Shown: piece after piece, positions 57,004 to 64,000 of the stretch
Numbering within the stretch: position 1 is the first letter of the stretch
How the letters are laid out: each line of letters starts with the position of its first letter
Source of the DNA: Acinetobacter sp. HY1485
GTDB taxonomy: Bacteria > Pseudomonadota > Gammaproteobacteria > Pseudomonadales > Moraxellaceae
Direction: 5' to 3'
DNA length: 64,000 nt
Assembly (NCBI RefSeq): GCF_027568475.1
Contig: NZ_JANKZG010000003.1
Coordinates: forward strand, 124,001-188,000
Notes under the pieces: generated by a model
What the model was told of the DNA's origin: nothing
Databases searched by the model: none
The model's input: the letters and a program-made list of their open reading frames with translations, nothing else
Translations under genes and position numbers: made by a program

Positions 57004-58158
57004 TTATATTTTAAATGACTGATTTTTCGTCCAAAGTTGAATAAGAAAAAGATGAAATACACCAAAAATGATAATTAAGCTTAAATAATTAAAATACCCA
57101 AACCAATCTGCAAAAATACCGCTTAACACATAAAGCCCACCACTGACACACGACATAATTGAAACTTGAAACGTAAAATCTGTTGCTGAATATTCTTTTC
57201 TACAATAGCCCATCATCAATGTCAGCATCGCCACTAACACCATTGCAGCGCTAAATTCCTCAAATGCATTAATTGCATAAACAACCCAAGCACTTACCTT
57301 TTTATGATATTCAATACACCATGCTAAGTATAAAAAACCCAAAACACTGATTAATTTAATCATGCTAAACCACATCAACGCATGACCCCTATTTATAAAT
57401 TTAATGACTAGGCCTGCAATAACTGCACCAATCAATGCCGTAACAGCACCTAACATGGAGATATAAATCCCAATATCAGTCAGCGTTAAACCCAAATCAA
57501 CCATCATCGTTTTTTGTGATGTGCCAATTAATCCATCAACCCACTTAAAACTAATCAGAACAAGCCACCAACAAACAGGCATCTTTAAAATTAAGGTTAC
57601 TTTTTTTTGATTTATTCTTTGCTCATGAGGTTGATACAACAGAATAGGTAACGTATTTATAAGCACTAATGTTGCAAGTAACAAAAACGTATTTGTCCAA
57701 GATAGGACATCCATAACCCACAATACTGCGCCACCACCCACAATAAATCCCAAACGTGAACCCATCACTTGAAATGTATTTCCCCAGTGCTGATGCTCCG
57801 CGCTTAATGTCCTAACTGCTAAGCCATCTGTGGCAATATCTTGTGTTGCGCCAAACGTATTCATTACAAATAATGCTATAAATAACCAAACATGCTGTTG
57901 AAGTGGCAAAAATGCAATGGCACACAACATACCTACGGTTAAAAGTTGCATGCTGATAATCCAACTTCGGTATGACCCAGTACGATCGACCCAAGGTGCC
58001 CACAATACTTTGATTGCCCATGGCAACATAAGTAAACCAAAGCCACCAATTTGACTCAATGACACACCTTGCATGCGCAAAATAACAGGCAATGCATGGG
58101 TCATAAAGCCAACAGGTAAACCTTGTGCCCAATAAAGACTAAATAAAACCAAGTACAC
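57004..58158 (-). CDS. MFS transporter of the AmpG / RhtX-FptX type
   Basis: 384 aa, 11-12 hydrophobic segments. SLYWAQGLPVGFMTHALPVI, then LMLPWAIKVLWAPWVDR (the motif A-like DRxG area) and ATQDIATDGLAVR, are the AmpG/RhtX-FptX family signature. Family members import anhydro-muropeptides (AmpG) or ferric siderophores (RhtX, FptX). The Fur-like boxes lie downstream of its 3' end, not in front of it. Start is GTG 58158 by exclusion: a TAA precedes it two codons upstream; the ribosome-binding site is weak. It is divergent from the acyltransferase gene. Confidence 0.82.
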   Translation of the reverse strand: MYLVLFSLYWAQGLPVGFMTHALPVILRMQGVSLSQIGGFGLLMLPWAIKVLWAPWVDRTGSYRSWIISMQLLTVGMLCAIAFLPLQQHVWLFIALFVMNTFGATQDIATDGLAVRTLSAEHQHWGNTFQVMGSRLGFIVGGGAVLWVMDVLSWTNTFLLLATLVLINTLPILLYQPHEQRINQKKVTLILKMPVCWWLVLISFKWVDGLIGTSQKTMMVDLGLTLTDIGIYISMLGAVTALIGAVIAGLVIKFINRGHALMWFSMIKLISVLGFLYLAWCIEYHKKVSAWVVYAINAFEEFSAAMVLVAMLTLMMGYCRKEYSATDFTFQVSIMSCVSGGLYVLSGIFADWFGYFNYLSLIIIFGVFHLFLIQLWTKNQSFKI

Positions 58159-58191
58159 GTGTTATATTTTTCTCAAAAATTGATGTGATTT

Positions 58192-58806
58192 ATGAATTCT
58201 TTTCCTAGTTTACCACCCCAAGCTCCTTCTCGTGGCACCTCACGTAGTCGTCAGTATTTAAAATATTTATTTACTAAACAGGGCTGGTCTTTTGATGGAC
58301 AGATACCCAATATTCCGCAAGCAGTTGCCATTTTAATTCCGCATACATCTAATTTAGATGGTTGGTATGGTTTACTTGGTCTTTTAGGACTAGGCATTAA
58401 AATTAATATTTTAATGAAAAATACGCTGTTTAAAACTCCACTTAAACCATTACTTAAAGCAATTAATGCTATTCCTATTCAGCGGAATATTAACAGTGGT
58501 TTTACAGAACAAGCCATCAACCAATTTAAAAATAATCCATGTTTATGGCTTGGACTAGCACCTGAAGGGACACGTGCAAAAACCGACCACCTCAGAACAG
58601 GTTTTTACCAAATTGCAATGGGTGCACATGTTCCTATTGTGATGTTTTCTTTAAATTATAAAACCAAAAGTTTAACGTGCTTGGGACAGTTTAATCCAAC
58701 GGGTCATTACGACCAAGATTTGGAAAAAATTTTAGCGTACTACCAAGGAAATTTTTATCCAAAACGTTTAGAAAATTTGAGTACATCACTTAAAAATATG
58801 CTGTAA
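58192..58806 (+). CDS. Lysophospholipid acyltransferase (PlsC-like)
   Basis: 204 aa. Motif 1 HX4D is in IPHTSNLDGWYGL, motif 3 in LAPEGTRAKTDHLRTG (EGTR), at the expected spacing of about 70 residues; motif 2-like IPIQR is present. It probably acylates lysophospholipids or lyso-PA. Closest to the small 1-acyl-glycerol-3-phosphate acyltransferase-type proteins, but its own substrate is unknown. It ends 43 bases before the patatin lipoprotein gene, which may be co-transcribed. Confidence 0.85.
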   Translation: MNSFPSLPPQAPSRGTSRSRQYLKYLFTKQGWSFDGQIPNIPQAVAILIPHTSNLDGWYGLLGLLGLGIKINILMKNTLFKTPLKPLLKAINAIPIQRNINSGFTEQAINQFKNNPCLWLGLAPEGTRAKTDHLRTGFYQIAMGAHVPIVMFSLNYKTKSLTCLGQFNPTGHYDQDLEKILAYYQGNFYPKRLENLSTSLKNML

Positions 58807-58849
58807 TTCGCTTGGGCGCACAGTGCGCACTTTTTGTTAGGTTTTAGCT

Positions 58850-59749
58850 ATGCTTCGTACTTTATTTACCACATCAATCATTGCCTTTACGCTCTTTGGT
58901 TGTACTTCTACTCCTGTCAAAACGACTCAAAAACCCCGTGAGCCTGTTATTGCGCTTGCACTTGGTGGTGGTGGTGCAAAAGGTTTTGCACATATTGGTG
59001 TGATTAAAGTTTTAGAATCACATGGCATTAAGCCTAAAATTGTGACAGGTACAAGCGCAGGAAGTTTTGTGGGGAGTATTTATGCCAGTGGTAAAACGCC
59101 TTACCAACTTCAGCAAATTGCGCTTCAACTTAAAGAATCCGACCTACGTGATTTAACTGTCAGTCGTCAAGGATTCTTAGTGGGACAAAAACTACAAAAC
59201 TATGTTAATAGTGAAGTAAATAACACGCCTATTCAGCAATTTCCTATTCGATTTGCAGCCGTTGCAACACGCTTAGATAATGGACAAAAAACAGAATTTA
59301 TTAAGGGCAACGCAGGGCAAGCTGTACGTGCATCATGCAGTATTCCTAATGTTTTTATTCCTGCAACCATTGCTAACGTACAATATGTAGATGGCGGATT
59401 AACTAGTCCTATTCCTGTAAAAACTGCCAAAAGTATGGGCGCAGACATTGTCATTGCCGTCGACATTTCTGCACGTCCAACCGCAGGTTCAAATGGTATG
59501 TTTGGATTACTAGACCAAACCATCAACATTATGGGGCAACAAAGCATTAATGAAGAATTAAAAAATGCAACCGTTGTGATTCAACCTAAAGTTGGGAGTT
59601 TTGGTATTATGGACTTAACCGTTGCCAATAAATCTATTTTAGAAGGCGAAAAAGCGGCACAGCTCAAAATAAAAAGTATTGAACAAGCGATACAAAATTT
59701 TAAAAACTCACCTGCTGCATTACAACCTGCACCACGTGCCAAATTTTAA
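58850..59749 (+). CDS. Patatin-like phospholipase lipoprotein (RssA-type)
   Basis: 299 aa. Lipobox LFGC with Cys18. The oxyanion-hole glycine string LALGGGGAKGFAHIGV is at about residues 37-52, the nucleophile Ser69 in GTSAGS, and the catalytic Asp in YVDGGLTSPIPV: an intact Ser-Asp dyad. It is a membrane-anchored periplasmic or outer-membrane esterase/phospholipase. NfeD follows 9 bases later. Confidence 0.92.
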   Translation: MLRTLFTTSIIAFTLFGCTSTPVKTTQKPREPVIALALGGGGAKGFAHIGVIKVLESHGIKPKIVTGTSAGSFVGSIYASGKTPYQLQQIALQLKESDLRDLTVSRQGFLVGQKLQNYVNSEVNNTPIQQFPIRFAAVATRLDNGQKTEFIKGNAGQAVRASCSIPNVFIPATIANVQYVDGGLTSPIPVKTAKSMGADIVIAVDISARPTAGSNGMFGLLDQTINIMGQQSINEELKNATVVIQPKVGSFGIMDLTVANKSILEGEKAAQLKIKSIEQAIQNFKNSPAALQPAPRAKF

Positions 59750-59758
59750 GAGAAAATT

Positions 59759-60190
59759 ATGATATTAGAACCATGGTATTGGTTTGTATTAGGCATTGCT
59801 TTAATGCTATTAGAACTCGTTTTTACAACTTTTGCAGCATTTTGGTTTGGAATCGCTGCTCTCATGGTCAGTCTTATTTATTGGCTTTGTCCTTGGATGA
59901 GTACCACCATACAATTAGTTCTATGGGCAGTCTTTTCTATTGTCTGTACCCTATTGTGGTTTAAATATATCAAACCTCTTGCACCACGTCCTAAGCCTGA
60001 ACATATTATTGGGCAAACAGGCATGGTGATTGAGCAATATCCACATCAAGTAAAGGTTCGTTTTACGACGCCTATCTTAGGTAAAGAAGAATGGTTTTGT
60101 AAAATTCAAGCACCCTTAGAAGTGGGTGACCGTATTCAAATTACACATTTTTCAGAAGATCAGATTTTTATAAAACCATATAAAGGATGA
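59759..60190 (+). CDS. NfeD-family membrane protein
   Basis: 143 aa. Two or three N-terminal hydrophobic segments (WYWFVLGIALMLLELV, FAAFWFGIAALMVSLIYWL) precede a C-terminal OB-fold-like beta domain (GQTGMVIEQYPHQVKVRF). It is the short form without a protease domain. NfeD proteins are encoded with SPFH proteins and act in membrane-domain organisation, as here. AAGAG before the ATG; its TGA overlaps the SPFH gene leader. Confidence 0.9.
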   Translation: MILEPWYWFVLGIALMLLELVFTTFAAFWFGIAALMVSLIYWLCPWMSTTIQLVLWAVFSIVCTLLWFKYIKPLAPRPKPEHIIGQTGMVIEQYPHQVKVRFTTPILGKEEWFCKIQAPLEVGDRIQITHFSEDQIFIKPYKG

Positions 60191-60192
60191 TT

Positions 60193-61050
60193 ATGACAAC
60201 CGCGACAATTATTGGACTTGCCTTTGTTATTTTTGTGGGCGTTACTATTTTTAAAGGTGTACGTATTGTTCCACAAGGTTACAGATGGATTGTACAACGC
60301 TTAGGTAAATATCACACCACACTTAACCCCGGTTTAAATATTGTTATTCCGTATATTGATGAAGTAGCTTATAAAATTACCACTAAAGATATTGTCTTAG
60401 ATGTACCCTCACAAGAGGTGATTACACGCGACAACGCTGTATTGGTCATCAATGCAGTCTCTTATATTAATCTGACCGTACCAGAAAAGGCAGTATACGG
60501 TATTGAGAATTTTCATTGGGCAATCCAAAACCTTGTACAAACATCTTTACGTGCTATTGTCGGTGAAATGGATTTAGACGATGCGCTTTCTTCTCGTGAA
60601 CATATCAAAGCCCGATTAAAAGCATCCATCGCAGATGATATTGCAGATTGGGGTATTACCCTCAAAACAGTTGAAATCCAAGATATTCAACCATCTCCAA
60701 CCATGCAAGCTGCAATGGAAGCGCAAGCAGCAGCAGAACGTCAACGCCGTGCGGCTGTAACCAAAGCAGATGGTGATAAACAAGCTGCAATTTTACAAGC
60801 TGAAGGACGTTTAGAAGCCTCTCGCCGTGAAGCAGAAGCACAAGTTGTACTTGCAGAAGCATCCCAAAAAGCAATTGAAATGGTTACCTCTGCCGTAGGT
60901 GAAAAAGAAATGCCTGTCTCTTATCTGTTAGGCGAACAATACGTCAAAGCAATGCAAGAAATGGCAAAATCCAATAATGCTAAAACTGTTGTGTTACCTG
61001 CCGATGTTTTAAATACAATCCGTGGCATTATGGGTAAACATGGAAATTGA
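60193..61050 (+). CDS. SPFH/stomatin-like (paraslipin, QmcA-type) membrane protein
   Basis: 285 aa from ATG 60193 (AAAGGA 6 bases before; the ATG two codons earlier is inside that site). One N-terminal membrane anchor, then the SPFH domain with RIVPQGYRWIVQRLGKYH, SLRAIVGEMDLDDALSSRE and ALQIKTVEIQDIQPSPTMQAAMEAQ-type sequence (here ITLKTVEIQDIQPSPT), then a heptad-rich, Ala/Glu-rich helix. It forms oligomeric membrane scaffolds. The C-terminal end overlaps the VOC gene start by 11 bases. Confidence 0.92.
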   Translation: MTTATIIGLAFVIFVGVTIFKGVRIVPQGYRWIVQRLGKYHTTLNPGLNIVIPYIDEVAYKITTKDIVLDVPSQEVITRDNAVLVINAVSYINLTVPEKAVYGIENFHWAIQNLVQTSLRAIVGEMDLDDALSSREHIKARLKASIADDIADWGITLKTVEIQDIQPSPTMQAAMEAQAAAERQRRAAVTKADGDKQAAILQAEGRLEASRREAEAQVVLAEASQKAIEMVTSAVGEKEMPVSYLLGEQYVKAMQEMAKSNNAKTVVLPADVLNTIRGIMGKHGN

Positions 61051-61618
61051 TCATATACTGATTTTTACGCAGTATGGTGCACCTGAAGCTGAAGTTTTAA
61101 AAAACTTTGGCTTTATTGAAGGTCAGGGTAATACACACATAGGGCAAGGTACTAAAAACCGCCGTTTCTTTTTTGGAAATATGTTTCTTGAACTCATTTG
61201 GCTTGAGAATGGAAAAGAGGCTCAAAGCCCTGTAACTCAACCTACTTTATTATATGAACGATTTACACAAAAAAGCTGTCCTTTTGGTATTTGCTTTAGA
61301 CCTTCAAACACTCATACGTTAAACTTTGAAACTTGGAACTATAAACCTGCTTATTTACCTGAGCATTTAACGATTCAGCTTGCTAAAAATAATTCACTTC
61401 AAGAACCTATGTGGTTTTATGCGTCATTTTTATCTGCATCAACCCGTCAAGCACCTATTATAGAGCGCGTAGAAATCACATTACCAACACCAAACCAAAT
61501 TCAACCTGCAACTGATCTTATAATTAAACAAGGCAATGAGTATTTATTGACGATTAAAATTAAAGATAGTTCAGCAATATATGATTGTCGCCCTACACTA
61601 CCTTTAATACTCGTCTAG
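61040..61618 (+). CDS. VOC-superfamily (glyoxalase-like) protein
   Basis: 192 aa from ATG 61040, overlapping the SPFH gene end. EIDHILIFTQYGAPEAEVLKN and then RRFFFGNMFLELIWL, with a repeated half later (IERVEITLPTPNQ), fit the vicinal-oxygen-chelate fold (Glyoxalase_3-like). The substrate and even metal binding are uncertain. The TAG stop runs into a heptamer repeat array. Confidence 0.72.
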   Translation: MEIDHILIFTQYGAPEAEVLKNFGFIEGQGNTHIGQGTKNRRFFFGNMFLELIWLENGKEAQSPVTQPTLLYERFTQKSCPFGICFRPSNTHTLNFETWNYKPAYLPEHLTIQLAKNNSLQEPMWFYASFLSASTRQAPIIERVEITLPTPNQIQPATDLIIKQGNEYLLTIKIKDSSAIYDCRPTLPLILV

Positions 61619-61746
61619 ATTTCAGATTTCAGATTTCAGATTTCAGATTTCAGATTTCAGATTTCAGATTTCAGATTTCAGATTTCAGATTTCAGATTTC
61701 AGATTTCAGATTTCAGATTTCAGATTTCAGATTTCAGATTTCAGAT
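61617..61746 (+). repeat. Heptanucleotide tandem array (AGATTTC)n, about 18.5 copies
   Basis: A perfect 7-base period runs for 130 bases, from the last two bases of the VOC stop codon to 61746, with no mismatch that I can see. On the plus strand it is open in all three frames (period Asp-Phe-Arg-Phe-Gln-Ile-Ser); on the minus strand each frame contains TGA. It lies between two convergent genes. Confidence 0.98.
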
Positions 61747-61771
61747 GAGTTTAATTTTTAGCGAAACCCTA

Positions 61772-62671
61772 TTAATAGTTACGCGTTAATAAAAATTCAG
61801 TAATTAAATGCAATTTTGTCTCTGTGCCAAAATGTGCCAAAGCCTCTAACGCTTCGTCATGAAGTTGATTTGCATATTGTTTAGCACCTTCAAGCCCCAT
61901 CAATGCAGGATAAGTTGATTTTTCAACTTGTACATCTTTGCCTGCTGTTTTGCCTAATCTTGCAGTATCAGCAGTAATATCCAAAATATCATCTTGTACT
62001 TGAAATGCCAAACCAATCGCTTCACCAAACTGTCTTAGCTTGGGTAAAGCAACATCTGTCGCAGTAAAACCTGTAATAGCACTCATGGTAATCGCTGCCT
62101 GAATCAACGCACCTGTCTTATTACGATGAATTTTTTCTAATGCGACCTGATCTATTTTTTTACCTTCTGACTGTAAATCCAGCACCTGCCCACTCACCAT
62201 TTTTGAACTTGCAGTGGCTAAAATCTGCATTTGCTTTAGCATAATAGAGGGTTCAATTACCGTCATATCATCAAATAAACGGCTACTCAGCACCTCATAT
62301 GCCATAGACTGTAAAATATCACCTGCTAAAAGAGCCGTATCTTCACCAAACGCTACATGGCATGTCGGTTGCCCACGGCGTAGTAAATCATTATCCATAC
62401 ATGGTAAATCATCATGTACCAATGAATAACAATGAATAAGTTCTACTGCAACAGCAGCACGGCGGACAGCAGCCCAATTTTTATTTTGGTTTAAACGTCC
62501 TACGGCATAACATAGTGCAGGACGTACACGTTTACCACCTAACATCACAGCATGATAAACAGCAGATTTTAAAGGTTCGGGTAAAGTAAAAGCATCTAAT
62601 GCCTGCGTTAAATCAAGTTGAATTTGTCGTTGTGCAGATTGTAAATACGCTGCATAAATAGATGCTGTCAC
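61772..62671 (-). CDS. ispA: Geranyl/farnesyl diphosphate synthase
   Basis: 299 aa with GTG start at 62671: GAGGAAAAA lies before it. The frame extends 10 codons upstream but the extension (LKKLKCEE) is not family-like. HAVMLGGKRVRPALCY, the first aspartate motif HDDLPCMDNDLLRRGQPT (the short DDx4D form with Cys) and second FQVQDDILDITAD identify IspA. It makes C15 farnesyl diphosphate for undecaprenyl and quinone routes, feeding IspB. Start is 13 bases after yjdM. Confidence 0.95.
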   Translation of the reverse strand: MTASIYAAYLQSAQRQIQLDLTQALDAFTLPEPLKSAVYHAVMLGGKRVRPALCYAVGRLNQNKNWAAVRRAAVAVELIHCYSLVHDDLPCMDNDLLRRGQPTCHVAFGEDTALLAGDILQSMAYEVLSSRLFDDMTVIEPSIMLKQMQILATASSKMVSGQVLDLQSEGKKIDQVALEKIHRNKTGALIQAAITMSAITGFTATDVALPKLRQFGEAIGLAFQVQDDILDITADTARLGKTAGKDVQVEKSTYPALMGLEGAKQYANQLHDEALEALAHFGTETKLHLITEFLLTRNY

Positions 62672-62684
62672 TTTTTCCTCACAC

Positions 62685-63023
62685 TTAAGCTTTTTTAACA
62701 AACTCTGATTTAAGTTTCATCGCCCCAATACCCGTAATTTTACAATCAATATTGTGACCATCCGCTGCATCAGGCAATAAGCGAATATTCTTCACCTTTG
62801 TTCCTACTTTTACAACAGAAGAAGACCCTTTAATTTTTAAATCTTTAATCACAGAAACAGTATCACCATCTGCTAACGCATTACCATTGGCATCTAAAAT
62901 GGTCGCCGTTTGTTCTACTTGTTCCCCTTCCTTCCATTCATGCGCACATTCAGGACAGATCATTAAATCACCATCGTGGTATGTATATTCAGATTGGCAT
63001 TTTGGACATGCAGGTACAGTCAT
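62685..63023 (-). CDS. yjdM: Zinc-ribbon PhnA-domain protein YjdM
   Basis: 112 aa from ATG 63023 (GGGGAA upstream; four codons earlier another ATG overlaps that site). N-terminal zinc ribbon [21 protein letters not shown] (four Cys), then the PhnA domain with [17 protein letters not shown] and [26 protein letters not shown]. Function unclear despite the PhnA name. First gene of a yjdM-ispA unit and divergent from the permease. Confidence 0.92.
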   Translation of the reverse strand: MTVPACPKCQSEYTYHDGDLMICPECAHEWKEGEQVEQTATILDANGNALADGDTVSVIKDLKIKGSSSVVKVGTKVKNIRLLPDAADGHNIDCKITGIGAMKLKSEFVKKA

Positions 63024-63129
63024 GGTATTCCCCAAAGTAAAAACGCAATTATCACCCGAAACTGCAACTTTTTCAAAGGTGTTGTCTGGTTAATCATACG
63101 CCTATGCGAGACTTCATCAATGATTTACA

Positions 63130-64000
63130 ATGCTTTCTCATTTATCAACGAGTAGCCGTTTCGTGAGTGACGAGTCAGCCAATCTAAAGCGAAGCCTAAA
63201 AAACAGACATATCCAACTCATTGCCATGGGCGGTGCCATTGGTACAGGTCTATTTTTAGGTTCGGCTCACATTATTCAATCTGCGGGTCCATCTATTATT
63301 TTAGGCTATGCTATTGGTGGATTAATTGCCTTTTTAATTATGCGCCAATTAGGCGAGATGATTGTCGAAGAACCTGTTGCAGGGTCATTTAGTCACTTAG
63401 CTTATAAATATTGGGGACGTTTTGCAGGCTTTTTAACAGGTTGGAATTATTGGGTAGTTTATCTACTCGTTGCCATGACCGAACTCACTGCCGTTGCGCA
63501 ATACATTAATTATTGGTGGCCGCATATTCCTGCGTGGGCATCTGTTTTGTTCTTTTTTATCTTAATTACAGGCATTAACCTACTTAACGTTAAAATCTAT
63601 GGCGAATCAGAATTTTGGTTAGCATTAATTAAAGTTGCTTCTGTATTGGCCATGATTGTCTTTGGTCTATATTTACTCTTTTTTGCACCACCGAGCCCAA
63701 GTTCATCGTTTACCAATTTATGGACACATGGCGGATTTTTTCCACATGGGTTTGATGGCCTATTTTATATGCTGGCATTTATTTTGTTTGCATTTGGTGG
63801 TATTGAGCTGATTGGAATGACTGCAGCAGAAGCTGATCAACCTAAAAAATCTATACCAAAAGCCATTAACCAAGTCGTGTTTCGTGTATTGATTTTTTAT
63901 ATCGGTTCGCTGAGTATTTTATTATCGTTAGTCTCTTGGGATGAATTGCAGCTTGGTAGCTTAGAACAAAGTCCATTTGTACTTATTTTTAAACAGCTTG
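63130..64000 (+). CDS. Amino-acid permease (AAT family, AroP/CycA/GabP-like), 3' end outside window
   Basis: 290 codons are open from ATG 63130 to the right edge. LKRSLKNRHIQLIAMGGAIGTGLFLGS is the hallmark N-terminus and TM1 of AAT-family transporters, TM2-3 include LIAFLIMRQLGEMIVEEPVAGSFSHLA and LTGWNYWVVYLLVAMTELTAV, and the TM6 area AFILFAFGGIELIGMTAAEADQPKK is typical. Seven to eight membrane segments are present in the window. Aromatic or neutral amino acid import is likely; the exact substrate is not. Confidence 0.93.
   Translation, partial: MLSHLSTSSRFVSDESANLKRSLKNRHIQLIAMGGAIGTGLFLGSAHIIQSAGPSIILGYAIGGLIAFLIMRQLGEMIVEEPVAGSFSHLAYKYWGRFAGFLTGWNYWVVYLLVAMTELTAVAQYINYWWPHIPAWASVLFFFILITGINLLNVKIYGESEFWLALIKVASVLAMIVFGLYLLFFAPPSPSSSFTNLWTHGGFFPHGFDGLFYMLAFILFAFGGIELIGMTAAEADQPKKSIPKAINQVVFRVLIFYIGSLSILLSLVSWDELQLGSLEQSPFVLIFKQL

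Noticed and set aside
61617..61746. CRISPR or transposon end
   Set aside because: There are no spacers, no terminal inverted repeats and no transposase; it is a simple heptamer array.

Overview
The window is a gene-dense, AT-rich chromosomal segment from a gammaproteobacterium of the Moraxellaceae, most likely Acinetobacter. This rests on protein families and gene order: a tripartite efflux pump closely resembling AdeIJK, the pmrC-pmrA-pmrB order, a DcaP-like porin, a short BLUF protein like BlsA, the order lolB-ispE-tRNA-Gln array-prs-rplY-pth, and five identical tRNA-Gln genes. No species is claimed. Nearly everything is chromosomal core or common accessory content; I see no insertion sequence, prophage, plasmid origin or CRISPR array.

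Layout. 1-3440: chaperone-usher pilus locus on the minus strand (pilin, chaperone, usher running off the left edge). 3745-7192: DUF481-type outer-membrane protein, tRNA-Met, RNase P RNA, ferredoxin, coaD, smpB, racemase. 7484-12324: pgeF-rluD divergent from bamD, then dnaG. 12391-20481: hemA divergent from TPR-lolB-ispE-five tRNA-Gln-prs-rplY-pth, then panD. 20515-21272: an FMN riboswitch-like leader and a frameshifted ribB. 21263-24365: DUF1289 protein, trhO, BLUF photoreceptor, UPF0149 protein, small acidic protein. 24645-30776: rpoD, ybeD, lipB, an SCP2-like protein, Fe-alcohol dehydrogenase, APC transporter. 30792-35826: flavodoxin-like oxidoreductase divergent from an HxlR regulator, trmL, cysG, serS, RsiV-like lipoprotein. 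35922-40669: lolA, rpmA-rplU, ispB, SpecificRecomb-family membrane protein. 40786-47179: PAP2 phosphatase and adeIJK-type pump. 47213-51768: unknown protein, valS, kinase-like protein. 51754-58158: pmrCAB, DcaP-like porin, AmpG/FptX-like MFS transporter. 58192-64000: acyltransferase, patatin lipoprotein, NfeD-SPFH pair, VOC protein, heptamer repeat, ispA, yjdM and the start of an amino-acid permease.

How the genes work together. Several blocks serve the envelope: BamD, LolA and LolB for outer-membrane protein and lipoprotein delivery, the RND pump, PmrCAB for lipid A modification, and the porin. IspE, IspA and IspB belong to isoprenoid supply. The points most worth a second look are regulatory or repeat-based: a perfect PmrA-type box before pmrC, a 10-bp-arm palindrome inside the likely promoter of the PAP2-adeIJK block, a Fur-like box before the porin, a decaying riboswitch/ribB locus with a hexanucleotide repeat, an 84-bp coding repeat at the end of bamD, and about 18 perfect heptamers after the VOC gene. 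I did not find a clearly new multi-gene system.
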